Positions 46,658 through 55,599 of a DNA stretch of 64,000 nt are shown here, in pieces; positions within the stretch are counted from its first letter, which is position 1; each line of letters opens with the position of its first letter. The DNA is from JAKFEE01 sp036675815 (GTDB lineage: Bacteria; Pseudomonadota; Alphaproteobacteria; Rhodospirillales; Magnetospirillaceae). The notes under the pieces are model-generated. The model saw only the letters and a list, made by a program, of their open reading frames with translations, was not told where the DNA came from and searched no databases. Made by a program: the position numbers and the translations under genes. The stretch covers positions 1-64,000 of the forward strand of contig JAKFEE010000050.1 of the NCBI GenBank assembly GCA_036675815.1, read 5' to 3'.

Positions 46658-46989
46658 CGATCTCGAAACGGAACCGCCGACTTATTTTTGACACAGCCCC
46701 GAGTGTTAAGCACGTCAGCATTGAAGACCTCCGGCATCAGAACTGGGCCCCCGACCACGGAGCAAGCATGGAGTGATTGACGCCTTATTCGCTGGTCCAC
46801 TGAGATGCGCGAAAGTATGGTGACCGCGAAACTCCGTTGCCAAGCTCGTACCAGGCATCCCAAGCCTCTTAAATCCTGGCTTTCCGTGCCTTGACCCTGC
46901 AAGTAACAATCTGCATACTGCCACCACATAGCGACCGTCCCGCCGCAGTCGCTGGCGCTCTGATCGGCTAACTTAATTTGAGCCGGGGA
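46658..46989. other. Gene-free left flank of the island
   Basis: I see no supported gene. The sequence contains ACTTATTTTTGACACAGCCC soon after the recombinase remnant, which resembles decayed insertion-element ends, and then becomes compositionally mixed. Short frames here lack ribosome sites and family patterns. Confidence 0.5.
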
Positions 46990-48036
46990 TCAGACTGCCC
47001 GTTCGGGATTCCCCGTGAATATGCTCAGGTCAAATTTGTTCTCTACGTTCGCCAACTCTATGCTTCCGCACGGCCTTTCCCAGAACATGAGGCGCAGAGC
47101 TTGATGGCCATCAGTGATGTGCATCCGCTTTGCCCGAGCATCGTCAAAGTCACGCCTGCGAGGTCTCTTCGACGCGCTTTCTCTGAAGTCGCTAACCTCA
47201 ATGTTGCCGCAGTTCGCAACAAGCTGCGCGCATTTCTTGAGGGTTACAGAGGCGAATACCCCCCTCCCAGCAGCGTCGGCCTGTATAAGAGTCCCCAAAA
47301 AACCCTCGCCGACAAAGAACTTCCTTAAGATTCCCCCGCTTTCCCCAGCAATCTTCCCCGCAAACAGCGATACAGCCAGTTTAATTTCTTCCGACGTTCG
47401 CGCGTTCGCCCAGACTTCATCAGCAGACAAGCTTCTATAATAGTCTCCCGGGCTTCGTATCATCCCAACATCGGCGGCAAAGGATGCACCGAGCACCTCT
47501 TCCAACTCGCTCGGCACGGCTCCAAGCACCCGGCATTCTGCAGAGACAGAAACAGTGGAATCACCCAGCTTTGGACAAGCGTACCGGTAAGATACACCCG
47601 CATGTCTTCCCGAAACGGAGTTGGCCGCCACAAGAAATAGCGTTAACTCAGATGCCCCGCGCAGTGCGCCATCCAGGGGTTGCAGAACATCAGGATTCAA
47701 AGAGGGATCGTCAAAGAGAAGATCGCGGACGGGAGCATCATCCTCAAGGAAGCGAGCGTTCGATAGGAATCTTGCGGCCATTTGGGCCAATTGTTTCGCA
47801 GAAAATACCTCGCTGATGCCGATCCTCTCCAGAACGGCCTTGAAGTGAGGTTCCGCTGGAAAAAATCCGGACTCCTCAAGCCGCTGAAGCATTTTATCTG
47901 ATACGTACGTATTTTGCCGAGCGACACCACTAAGCCATTCGCAGCTTTTCTGAATGGCCTCTGACGCGGTCTCGGCGTCCTCCTCGCTTGAACACATCCA
48001 GAAGACGCTAGGATCAAGGACGATTGCGGGGAGCAT
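46990..48036 (-). CDS. Unrecognised 348-residue partner of a DUF3696-type ATPase; possible PIN-like N-terminus
   Basis: I do not recognise this protein. It begins MLPAIVLDPSVFWMC, a beta strand ending in Asp-Pro-Ser-Val-Phe that resembles the first strand and first acidic residue of PIN-like nucleases, followed by helices (AETASEAIQKSCEWLSGV) and NTYVSDKMLQRLEESGFFP. The C-terminus has an ordered, conserved-looking block: RPRRRDFDDARAKRMHITDG, HQALRLMFWERPCGSIELAN. No signal peptide or membrane helix. It starts 3 bases after the ATPase stop, with GGAGG inside the end of that gene, so the two are surely co-translated. Its codon use is visibly less GC-rich than the chromosome. A nuclease or toxin effector switched by the ATPase is a reasonable hypothesis. 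Confidence 0.8.
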   Translation of the reverse strand: MLPAIVLDPSVFWMCSSEEDAETASEAIQKSCEWLSGVARQNTYVSDKMLQRLEESGFFPAEPHFKAVLERIGISEVFSAKQLAQMAARFLSNARFLEDDAPVRDLLFDDPSLNPDVLQPLDGALRGASELTLFLVAANSVSGRHAGVSYRYACPKLGDSTVSVSAECRVLGAVPSELEEVLGASFAADVGMIRSPGDYYRSLSADEVWANARTSEEIKLAVSLFAGKIAGESGGILRKFFVGEGFLGTLIQADAAGRGVFASVTLKKCAQLVANCGNIEVSDFRESASKRPRRRDFDDARAKRMHITDGHQALRLMFWERPCGSIELANVENKFDLSIFTGNPERAV

Positions 48037-48039
48037 TAT

Positions 48040-49893
48040 CTACGCCTCCGTCCTTCGACTTTCGGCGCGGCGCCGCTGCATAGCTTTGAGCACAATGCGC
48101 TCAGATTCTTTTTGAGATTGATCAAAAAAATCATCCGGCCAATCTTCAACTGCGCCATACCTATTCAAGGGAACGCGCTTGCAACTGGTCTCCCCGTCAC
48201 GCTGTTCAAAAAAGTAAATAGCCGTCTTGCCAAGTATAACGTTGGACAAATCACCAACTACTCGGTAGCGAATTCTTTCAACTAGGTATTCACCGTGTGT
48301 TTCAAGAACGCATTGCTTGTTGGAAAGGGCCATCGAAATAAAGAAATCGGCGAGGCGAGCCTGAACTGCCGGGTGCAGGTGAAGCTCCGGCTGCTCCAGG
48401 ATAACAGTGGACCCACGGTCCGCGAGGAGGCACATGACTATGATCGGCAGAACTTGGCTCACACCGACACCAACATTAGTCAGGTCTTGGAATCCGGTGC
48501 TTTTATTGATCTTTATCCGTAGCTCATGACCGAACTTACCCTTTTCGGTGGTTTCGACTTCCGTTGCAACCCCGAGATACCGCAGCCAGTCCTCTACAGC
48601 ATCCTTCAACGTCGCATTTGTGAGGGCCCCGGCGCACCCATCATCCGAGAAGCAGGACGCGGCGACGTACGATATAATCTTGTTCTGGTGTAAGTGGAGA
48701 ACGGCCGCGGTTAACTCCCCTTTGATGCCGACGTCAGTGGGGCCTGAAAGAGCTTGTAACGGGTAAAGTGGTTTAGGCTCATCACGAAGAGGGCCGAGAT
48801 AGTTTACGAAAAATCTGAAAAAATCATGGTTCGATGAAATCGCTTCTGAAAGGACATCATCACGCAGTGCGCTTATGGTTAAATCTCGTTCCAGGAAGTC
48901 ATATATTTCATCCTCAACTTCTTTTTGATGGTTGGCGGACCACTGCGCGACTGCCCGGCGCAGGGGTAGCGAAGCGCTTGCGGCCTTTTCTATGAACGCG
49001 CCGAGAGATATTGCGTCAGAAGCGCCCCCGAACAGATTTTCGAGTTCGTCTTGACGAAATCCAGAGGAACCGTCATCTACGGCTGCTCGCATTTTTCTTA
49101 GTATGCTAATCGGTATTTGAACATTAGAAATAGATTTGCGCCTCAAAGTATACCGATTCTGAGTAAACCGCCCAGATGCGATTCGAGCCAACTCTCTATT
49201 CTTGTCATGACGAACCACGAACTTTTCAAGGAAAAAGTGGCGCGTAACACAGCCCAAGACCTTGCCGTCTGCGCGCCCCTCCGTGTTTCGCAACTTAGTT
49301 TCTTCGTCAATGCTATCAACGATAAATTCGAAAGGCTTTGACGCCTCATCTAAAGAAAGGGAGTCATATCTCGGCCTACGCCCTCTCTTGGATGATCTAT
49401 GAACGGAAGCATCAACAATGTGCTCCACGTCCTCATAGTCCAGTACGGAGGCTTTGATCGAGGTCCGCAGAAGACTGGGCTGGATGTCGAGTGTCTCCCC
49501 TTGCTCGGAGGGCCCACGCGTATCCACGGCAAACTTGATCGCGACGCTATTTACAGCAGCCGTTGGCGCCCGGCCTACGTAATACGACTCCGGGCTTGCC
49601 ACAGCCCTGCGGCCCACCTCCCAGCCCAACCCGATATGGCGGTACTCATCGGTTGACCGACAATGGCAGTTCAAAATGTCGCTAAAGGCGCCGAGCCTCA
49701 CCAGAGGTCCATTCAGGGCAATTGGCCTGGAGGGCTGTGCGTGCTGAACAGTCTGCTTAATCAGTAATATAGACTGAATAACGCTGCTCTTTCCTGAGCT
49801 ATTTGCCCCGCATATGAGGGTTAGTGGCTCGAAATCGAGGGAAGTTTCGCCTTTGAAAGACTTGAAGTTCTCTATGGTCCACTTCTTGATCAC
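48040..49893 (-). CDS. AAA-family ABC-type ATPase with DUF3696-like C-terminus
   Basis: A 617-residue ATPase of the SMC/RecF-like AAA15 class. It starts IKKWTIENFKSFKGETSLDF (RecF-like first strand), Walker A is GANSSGKSS (29-37). The middle 130-430 is a long insert with charged helices and no zinc hook. The signature/Walker B region is TNVGVGVSQVLPIIV and then TVILEQPELHLHP (about 497-509); the H switch is LETHGEYLVERIR, and the tail GAVEDWPDDFFDQSQKESER matches DUF3696. No nuclease (TOPRIM) domain is visible. GTG at 49893 is the first start, close to a G-rich ribosome site. ATPases of this type are often found with effector genes in anti-phage islands. Confidence 0.88.
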   Translation of the reverse strand: MIKKWTIENFKSFKGETSLDFEPLTLICGANSSGKSSVIQSILLIKQTVQHAQPSRPIALNGPLVRLGAFSDILNCHCRSTDEYRHIGLGWEVGRRAVASPESYYVGRAPTAAVNSVAIKFAVDTRGPSEQGETLDIQPSLLRTSIKASVLDYEDVEHIVDASVHRSSKRGRRPRYDSLSLDEASKPFEFIVDSIDEETKLRNTEGRADGKVLGCVTRHFFLEKFVVRHDKNRELARIASGRFTQNRYTLRRKSISNVQIPISILRKMRAAVDDGSSGFRQDELENLFGGASDAISLGAFIEKAASASLPLRRAVAQWSANHQKEVEDEIYDFLERDLTISALRDDVLSEAISSNHDFFRFFVNYLGPLRDEPKPLYPLQALSGPTDVGIKGELTAAVLHLHQNKIISYVAASCFSDDGCAGALTNATLKDAVEDWLRYLGVATEVETTEKGKFGHELRIKINKSTGFQDLTNVGVGVSQVLPIIVMCLLADRGSTVILEQPELHLHPAVQARLADFFISMALSNKQCVLETHGEYLVERIRYRVVGDLSNVILGKTAIYFFEQRDGETSCKRVPLNRYGAVEDWPDDFFDQSQKESERIVLKAMQRRRAESRRTEA

Positions 49894-50207
49894 ACCTCCC
49901 CCTCTGGGGCGCCCCCCCTGCCAAATAGCGACTGCGGAGCATACCGCAGGTAGAGGGCTTCCGGAACAACAATATTGAAACGAGCCGGCCGGCATCTTCT
50001 GACAGGGCGCATCATTGGAGCAGGGGCGTGGGAGACAGGCCTTCAGAGAGACCCAATTCGCCAGTAGCTTTACCCTCTATTAATGAGACGGGCGTCTCAC
50101 AGCATCTAATAAAATCAATCGCCGCCCACACGCGAGGCCCTGCCCTTGAGCGGCGCCGACTTCACGCCAACATCTTTGGGAGGGCAATTGCGACACGAGT
50201 GGATAGC
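49894..50207. other. Gene-free right flank of the island
   Basis: I see no supported gene. It should hold the promoter of the ATPase-partner operon (minus strand) and of the downstream dehydrogenase (plus strand). The only structured element I find is the palindrome at 50084-50099. GC content rises to the chromosomal level towards 50200, marking the island edge. Confidence 0.5.
50084..50099. promoter_or_regulatory. Palindrome TGAGACGGGCGTCTCA
   Basis: Perfect 7-base arms around GG, lying in AT-rich surroundings about 190 bases upstream of the ATPase start. It could be an operator for the island operon or a small hairpin; there is no helix-turn-helix gene beside it to name a regulator. Confidence 0.3.
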
Positions 50208-51272
50208 ATGGCCGAGGTAGTGATCCTGGGTGCCGGCAAGATCGGCATCGCCGTGGCCGAGATGCTGGCCGGCGCTGACTATCGGGTGACGCTGGCCGAC
50301 AACGACGCCGCCGCCCTGGCCGCGCGCACTCCGGCCGGTGTTACCGCCGCGCGCGTCGACGTCGGCGATCCCTTCGCCCTGCTGCCGGTGCTCGAGGGCC
50401 ATGAGGTCGCCGTCAGCGCCCTGCCCTATTTCCTCAACGCCAGGGTGGCCGAGGCCTGCGCCAAGGCCGGGGTGCATTACTTCGACCTCACCGAGGACGT
50501 GGCCACGGCGCGGCGCATCCGCCTGCTCGCCGCCGAGGCCGACACCGTGTTCGTGCCGCAATGCGGGCTGGCGCCGGGCTTCGTCGACATCGTCGCCATG
50601 GACCTGGTCAACCGCTTCGACGCGCCGCACGACGTGCGCCTGCGGGTCGGCGCCCTGCCGCAGTATCCCGACAATGCCTTGAAATACAACCTGACCTGGA
50701 GCGTCGACGGGCTGATCAACGAATACTGCAACCCGTGCGAGGCCATCCATGACGGCCGCTTCGTCGAGGTGCCGCCGCTGGAGGGCCTCGAGGACTTCGT
50801 GCTCGACGGCATCCGCTACGAGGCCTTCGCCACCTCGGGCGGCGTGGGCAGCCTGTGCGAGACGCTGAGCGGGCGGGTGCACAACCTCGACTACAAGACG
50901 GTGCGCTATCCCGGCCATCGCGACCGCATGGTCATGCTGGCCCGCGACCTGCGCCTGTGCCAGCGCCGCGACATGTTCAAGGACGTCATCGAGCACGCCG
51001 TGCCGGTGACCCGCCAGGACGTGGTGCTGATCTTCGTCACCGTCACCGGCCTGCGCGACGGCCTGCTCACCCAGGAGAGCTGGGTGCGCAAGGTCTACGG
51101 CGACGGCGCCCGCGGCCGCCACTCCGCCATCCAGAAGACCACCGCGGCGGCGGCCTGCGTCATGATCGACCTGCTGGGCGCGGGCAAGCTGCCGCGGCGC
51201 GGCTTCGTCCGCCAGGAGCAGGTGCGCCTCGACGACTTCCTCGCCAACCGCTTCGCCGCCGTCTACGCCTGA
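50208..51272 (+). CDS. Saccharopine dehydrogenase-like NAD(P)-binding protein
   Basis: A 354-residue oxidoreductase. The Rossmann fingerprint is VVILGAGKIGIAVAEMLAGA, with DNDAAALAARTPAGV and SALPYFLNARVAEACAKAGV following, then VPQCGLAPGFVDIVAMDLVN, the pattern of saccharopine dehydrogenase (LYS9-like) family proteins. In bacteria such proteins act in lysine catabolism or in carboxynorspermidine/homospermidine metabolism; no lysine-pathway neighbours are here to decide. The ATG at 50208 is chosen for the usual MxEVVILGAG start; GTG 50199 is possible. Confidence 0.85.
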   Translation: MAEVVILGAGKIGIAVAEMLAGADYRVTLADNDAAALAARTPAGVTAARVDVGDPFALLPVLEGHEVAVSALPYFLNARVAEACAKAGVHYFDLTEDVATARRIRLLAAEADTVFVPQCGLAPGFVDIVAMDLVNRFDAPHDVRLRVGALPQYPDNALKYNLTWSVDGLINEYCNPCEAIHDGRFVEVPPLEGLEDFVLDGIRYEAFATSGGVGSLCETLSGRVHNLDYKTVRYPGHRDRMVMLARDLRLCQRRDMFKDVIEHAVPVTRQDVVLIFVTVTGLRDGLLTQESWVRKVYGDGARGRHSAIQKTTAAAACVMIDLLGAGKLPRRGFVRQEQVRLDDFLANRFAAVYA

Positions 51273-51279
51273 GCGCCTG

Positions 51280-51320
51280 CCCCCTCTCCCGCTGGCGGTG
51301 GGAGAGGGTCGGGGTGAGGG
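51280..51320. repeat. Hairpin repeat, family B, degenerate
   Basis: CCCCTCTCCCGC pairs with GGGAGAGGG across GCTGGCGGT, followed by TCGGGGTGAGGGCGG as at 16921. Confidence 0.7.
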
Positions 51321-51418
51321 CGGCGCCGCGATGCCGAACATTAACCGATGGTAAGTATCGCGCCGGCGCGGCCGGTGCTATTGCTGACGCCCTATCCAAA
51401 GGGAGACGTCGGTCGCGC

Positions 51419-51772
51419 ATGTGGCGTAGGTGGGAGATGCGGCGCCTGCTGGCACTGGTGCTGGCGATGGCGATGGTGGCGGCGCACGCCGTGGCGGCGC
51501 CGCAGCCGATGCCGCGCGCCGATGCCTTCCTGCTCGAACCCGCCGCCGTCTGCCACGCGGCAACCGACGACGCTGATGCCGCCCAGCCCCATGCCACCCA
51601 TTGTTTCCTGCTCTGCCAAATGGCGCAGGCGACGGTGGTGGCGGCCATGCCGGCCGCCGTCGGACGCCCTGCCGCCGCGAGTTCGGCCCTTAGACCGCCC
51701 GTCGGCGCCGCGCCGGCGCCGCGCGCGTGCCTAAGCCGCGCCAACCCTCGTGGACCACCCGCTCTCGCCTGA
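51419..51772 (+). CDS. Small exported protein with a Cys/His cluster, first gene of a TonB cluster
   Basis: A 118-residue protein. A signal peptide is evident (MRRLLALVLAMAMVAAHAVA). The mature part has C45-H46, H58, H61-C62 and C66 (AAVCHAATDD, HATHCFLLCQMAQ), which could bind a metal, in the manner of DUF2946-like proteins that precede TonB receptors. The rest is alanine/proline-rich. The start may be ATG 51419 (GGGAG 12 bases before) or ATG 51437. It lies 59 bases upstream of the receptor gene. Confidence 0.65.
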   Translation: MWRRWEMRRLLALVLAMAMVAAHAVAAPQPMPRADAFLLEPAAVCHAATDDADAAQPHATHCFLLCQMAQATVVAAMPAAVGRPAAASSALRPPVGAAPAPRACLSRANPRGPPALA

Positions 51773-51831
51773 ACACCTGCCGTCGGCGGCCGCGGCCGCC
51801 TCATCGAGTTCGTGAGAAGCGAGAGTCTCCC

Positions 51832-53901
51832 ATGCCCTTCCCCTTCGGCCGCGGCCATGCCCGCGCCGCCGTCGCCGCCGCCCTCATCGGCGCCGTCCCC
51901 AGCCTTGCCGCCGCCGAGCCGGTGGCGCTCGATGAAGTCACCGTCACCGGTACCCGCGAGGGTGAACTGAAATCGGAAACACCGAAATCGGTGAGCGTGC
52001 TCGACGGCGCCACCATCGACATGGTCAAGCCGACCCACCCATCGGAGCTGTTCAACCGCATTCCCGGCGTCAGCATCCAGCCGACCACCGGCGAGGGCCA
52101 CACCACCGCCATCCGCCAGCCGATCACCACCGATCCGGTCTATCTGTTCCTGGAAGACGGCGTGCCGACGCGGGCCACCGGCTTCTTCAACCACAACGCC
52201 CTCTACGAGGTGAACATCCCGCAGGCCGAATCCGTCGAGGTCATCCGCGGCCCCGGTAGCGCCCTGCACGGCAGCGACGCCATCGGCGGCGTCATCAACG
52301 TGTTGACCAAGGCGCCGTCGCTGGAGTTCGAGGCCGGCGGCACCGTCGAGGCCGGATCGGACGGCTGGCGCCGCCTGCTGGCGACGGCGAGCGACGGCTG
52401 GGCGGCCGGCGGGGCGCGCATCGACGCCAATCTCACCCATTCCGACGGCTGGCGCGACGCCACCGAATACGACCGCCGCTCGGCCACCTTGCGCGTCGAC
52501 CACGTCTTCGACAACGGCGCCCTGCTGAAGACGGTGCTCTCCGGCAGCGACATCGACCAGCAGACCGGGGCGGCGTCGCGCCTGTCGCTGGGCGACTACA
52601 GGCACCACCCGAAGACCAACTACACGCCGGTGGCGTTCCGCGAGGTGCAGGCGCTGCGCCTGTCGACCTCCTACGAGCAGGAATGGGGCGACTCGCTGCT
52701 GACGCTCACCCCCTATGCCCGCTGGAACGAGATGGACCTGCTGCCGGCCTGGCAGCTGACCTACGACCCGGTGCTCTACACCACCGGGCACAGGTCGCTG
52801 GGCCTGCTGGCCAAGTTCCGCCACGACTTCGCGCCGTGGCGCACGCGCCTGGTGGCCGGCATCGACCTCGACTACAGCCCCGGCTTCCGCAAGGAATGGT
52901 CGCTGAACCGCAGCTTCGACGCCAGCGGCCGCATCGTCACCTCGTATGCCAAGAACCAGAAGACCTACGACTACGACGTCACCTACATGCAGGCCTCGCC
53001 CTATCTGCATGCCGAGACCTCGCCGGTCGACGCCCTGCGCCTCAGCGCCGGCCTGCGCCTCGACCTGGCCCGCTACGAGTACGACGACCATCTGGGCGCG
53101 CTGCAGATCGGCAGCCGACGGCGCCCGGCCGACACCAACCTCAACTACGACCACCTGAGCCCCAGCCTGGGCGCCACCTACGCCTTCACGTCGGCGCTCA
53201 ACGGCTTCGCCAATTACAAGCACGCCTTCCGCGCCCCGTCGGAGAGCGACCTGTTCCGCCAGGGGCGCAGCGTCGACACCGTGGGGTTGGCGCCGGTGAA
53301 GGTGGACAGCTACGAGATCGGCCTGCGCGGCCCCTCGGCCGGGCCGTTCACCTGGGAAATCGCCGCCTACACCATGACCAAGGACGACGACATCCTGAGC
53401 TCGCGCGACGCCTCGGGCATCACCACCACCACCAATTCCGGCAAGACGCGCCACCGCGGCGTCGAGGTCGGCTTGGGGTGGGCGGTAAGCGACGAGATCG
53501 GACTGCACACGGCGTGGTCCTACGCCAAGCACACCTACGAGGACTGGTCGGCCGGCGGCGTCACCTATGACGGCAACGAGATCCCGTTGGCGCCGCGGTG
53601 GATCGGCAACGTCATCCTGCGCTATGCGCCACGCTTCCTCGCCGGCAGCAGCTTCGAGGCGGAATGGGCCTATCTGGGCGACTATTACCTCGACGAGCTC
53701 AACACCGCCGACTACGACGGCCATGGCCTGCTGCACCTGCGCGCCGCCTGGCGCCTCAATGACAACCTGTCGCTGTTCGGCCGCATCTACAACGTGACCG
53801 ACGAGCGCTGGGCGACCACCGGCATGGTGCGCAACGGCCAGGAAGAGTATAACCCCGGCATGCCGCGCAGCGTGTTTGCCGGCCTGACGGTGAAGTTCTG
53901 A
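51832..53901 (+). CDS. TonB-dependent outer-membrane receptor
   Basis: A 689-residue receptor. Signal peptide AAVAAALIGAVPSLAAAEP, then the TonB box VALDEVTVTGTREGE, the plug domain (PSELFNRIPGVSIQPTTGEG, VIRGPGSALHGSDAIGGVIN) and a 22-strand barrel ending in VFAGLTVKF with a terminal Phe. The short plug and sequence are closest in style to OprC/BtuB-class receptors for copper, cobalamin or siderophores; the ligand is not certain. It is followed without a gap by a BNR-repeat protein, a thioredoxin-like protein and a TonB gene, so it belongs to a self-contained uptake unit. Confidence 0.93.
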   Translation: MPFPFGRGHARAAVAAALIGAVPSLAAAEPVALDEVTVTGTREGELKSETPKSVSVLDGATIDMVKPTHPSELFNRIPGVSIQPTTGEGHTTAIRQPITTDPVYLFLEDGVPTRATGFFNHNALYEVNIPQAESVEVIRGPGSALHGSDAIGGVINVLTKAPSLEFEAGGTVEAGSDGWRRLLATASDGWAAGGARIDANLTHSDGWRDATEYDRRSATLRVDHVFDNGALLKTVLSGSDIDQQTGAASRLSLGDYRHHPKTNYTPVAFREVQALRLSTSYEQEWGDSLLTLTPYARWNEMDLLPAWQLTYDPVLYTTGHRSLGLLAKFRHDFAPWRTRLVAGIDLDYSPGFRKEWSLNRSFDASGRIVTSYAKNQKTYDYDVTYMQASPYLHAETSPVDALRLSAGLRLDLARYEYDDHLGALQIGSRRRPADTNLNYDHLSPSLGATYAFTSALNGFANYKHAFRAPSESDLFRQGRSVDTVGLAPVKVDSYEIGLRGPSAGPFTWEIAAYTMTKDDDILSSRDASGITTTTNSGKTRHRGVEVGLGWAVSDEIGLHTAWSYAKHTYEDWSAGGVTYDGNEIPLAPRWIGNVILRYAPRFLAGSSFEAEWAYLGDYYLDELNTADYDGHGLLHLRAAWRLNDNLSLFGRIYNVTDERWATTGMVRNGQEEYNPGMPRSVFAGLTVKF

Positions 53902-53902
53902 C

Positions 53903-55120
53903 ATGCGCCTGCTGCCCCTTCTGATGGCGACGCTGCTCGCCGCCGCCCCCGCCTGGGCCCAGCACCGCCATGAGGCGGCGGCGCCCGCGCCGGCCTGTGC
54001 CGAACGGCTGACCCTGGCCTGCGCCAGGGTGGCCACCCCCGCCTTCGGCGCCGACGGCGCCCTGTGGCTGGCCTGGGCACAGGGCGGCCATGTCTGGGTG
54101 GGCCGCTCCGCCGACGAGGGCGCCACCTTCACCGACGTGGCCAAGGTCAACCCGGCTCCGCAGGCCATCGACGACAACGGCGAGAACCGGCCGAAGCTGG
54201 CCATGGACGGCGCCGGCCGCATCTTCGTCACCTACGCCGTCAAGACCGACCGCCCGTACAGCGGCGACGTGCTGTTCAGCCGCTCGCTGGACGGCGGCCG
54301 CAGCTTCTCGGTCCCGCGCAGCCTGGCCGGCGACGGCGGCTCGCCGTCGCTGCGCTTCGAGACCCTGGGCGTCGCCCCCGGCGGGCGCATCTACGCCGCC
54401 TGGATCGACAAGCGCCGCGCGGCCGCGGCGGCCAAGGGCGCCTATCGCGGCGCCACCCTGGCGGTGGCGTGGTCGGACGATGGCGGCAAGAGCTTCGGCC
54501 GAACCGTGCTGGCGCAAGACCACACCTGCGAGTGCTGCCGCATGGCCCTGGCCTTCGACGCCGACGGCCTGCCGGTGCTGGCGTGGCGCAACATCTTCGC
54601 CCCCAACCTGCGCGACCACGCGGTGATGAAGTTCGCCGCCCCCGACTTGCCCGGCGACGCGGTGCGCATCGCCGACGACTCCTGGGCCATCGACGCCTGT
54701 CCGCATCATGGGCCGGGGCTGGCGGTGGGCGAGCCCGGCGTGTTCCATGTCGTCTGGTTCACCCAAGGCCAGAACCGGCGCGGCCTGTTCTATGCCCGCT
54801 CCGACGACGCCGGCCGCACCTTCTCGGCGCCGATGGGCCTGGGCGATGCCCAGCGCGCGCCGACCCACGCCCATGTCGCCGCCATCGGCCGCACGGTGGC
54901 CGTCGCGTGGAAGGAGTTCACCGGCGAGGCCAGCGAGATCATGACCATGACGTCGCGGGACGGCGGGAACACTTGGAGCGCCCCGAAGCGAGCCGCCCAC
55001 AGCGCCGGCGCCTCGGACCACCCGCTGCTGATCGCCGGCAATGAGGGCATCCACCTGTCGTGGCTGACGCGCGACGAGGGCTATCGGCTGATTCCCGTCG
55101 TCGCGGCGGGCAAGCCATGA
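53903..55120 (+). CDS. Exported BNR/Asp-box repeat (sialidase-fold) protein with a CECC motif
   Basis: A 405-residue protein with a signal peptide (MRLLPLLMATLLAAAPAWAQ). Five Asp-box repeats mark a six-bladed sialidase-type propeller: SADEGATF, SLDGGRSF, SDDGGKSF, SDDAGRTF and SRDGGNTW. The catalytic arginine triad and Tyr of real sialidases are not evident. The CECC motif (C209, C211, C212) with nearby H207 is unusual and could bind metal or form a disulfide. It follows the receptor by one base and overlaps the thioredoxin-like gene by four, so a role in handling the receptor's ligand is likely. Confidence 0.85.
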   Translation: MRLLPLLMATLLAAAPAWAQHRHEAAAPAPACAERLTLACARVATPAFGADGALWLAWAQGGHVWVGRSADEGATFTDVAKVNPAPQAIDDNGENRPKLAMDGAGRIFVTYAVKTDRPYSGDVLFSRSLDGGRSFSVPRSLAGDGGSPSLRFETLGVAPGGRIYAAWIDKRRAAAAAKGAYRGATLAVAWSDDGGKSFGRTVLAQDHTCECCRMALAFDADGLPVLAWRNIFAPNLRDHAVMKFAAPDLPGDAVRIADDSWAIDACPHHGPGLAVGEPGVFHVVWFTQGQNRRGLFYARSDDAGRTFSAPMGLGDAQRAPTHAHVAAIGRTVAVAWKEFTGEASEIMTMTSRDGGNTWSAPKRAAHSAGASDHPLLIAGNEGIHLSWLTRDEGYRLIPVVAAGKP

Positions 55121-55599
55121 GGGCGGTGCTGATCGCGCTCGCCGCGGCTGTGGCCCTGCTGCCCGCCGTGGCCGGTGCCGCCGAACTGCGCCCCTTCGGC
55201 CGCGGCAGTTGGCAGCAGATCGTCGCCGCGCACGCCGACCGCCCCACGGTGATCGCCTTCTGGTCGCTGGGCTGCCCACCCTGCATCGCCGAGATGCCGC
55301 TGTGGCGCGATCTAGCCGAAAACCACCCCGAGGTCGCCGTGGTGCTGGTGGCGACCGACCCGGCCGAAGAGTCGGAGCGCCTGTCGCGGGTGCTGGCCCG
55401 GCATGGCGTGGCCGGGCTGGAGACCTGGGTTTTCGCCGACGATTTCGTCGAGCGCCTGCGCTTCGAGGTCGATCCGGCCTGGCGCGGCGAGCTGCCGCGC
55501 ACCCATCTGCTGGCGCCCGGCAAACAGCCGCAGGTGGTGACGGGACTGCTGGAGAAGCCGGCGCTCGGGCGCTGGCTCGGCGCGTATGGCGGCGGCTGA
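55117..55599 (+). CDS. Exported thioredoxin-like protein (TlpA/ResA type)
   Basis: A 160-residue protein. Signal peptide MRAVLIALAAAVALLPAVAG; thioredoxin fold with the active site C53-P-P-C56 (FWSLGCPPCIAEMP) and the cis-proline in ELPRTHLLAPG. CPPC with FWSxxCPPC and the downstream helix is typical of TlpA/ResA-type periplasmic reductases. It could keep the cysteines of the neighbouring CECC protein reduced. The ATG lies in the previous stop (ATGA). Confidence 0.88.
   Translation: MRAVLIALAAAVALLPAVAGAAELRPFGRGSWQQIVAAHADRPTVIAFWSLGCPPCIAEMPLWRDLAENHPEVAVVLVATDPAEESERLSRVLARHGVAGLETWVFADDFVERLRFEVDPAWRGELPRTHLLAPGKQPQVVTGLLEKPALGRWLGAYGGG

Noticed and set aside
46582..46929. Minus-strand reading frame in the left flank of the island
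   Set aside because: It lacks a ribosome site and any recognisable pattern, and overlaps the recombinase remnant on the other strand.
46508..50207. Intact prophage or integrative element
   Set aside because: Only a recombinase tail and two non-phage genes are present; no structural, replication or conjugation genes and no att repeats are visible.
51321..51418. A cobalamin or other riboswitch upstream of the TonB cluster
   Set aside because: I looked for a conserved B12-box-like pattern and stem arrangement and saw none; the leader is short and unstructured to the eye.
50115..54231. Very long minus-strand frames opposite the dehydrogenase and TonB receptor genes
   Set aside because: Shadow frames of GC-rich genes; the plus-strand genes carry clear family signatures and correct start sites.
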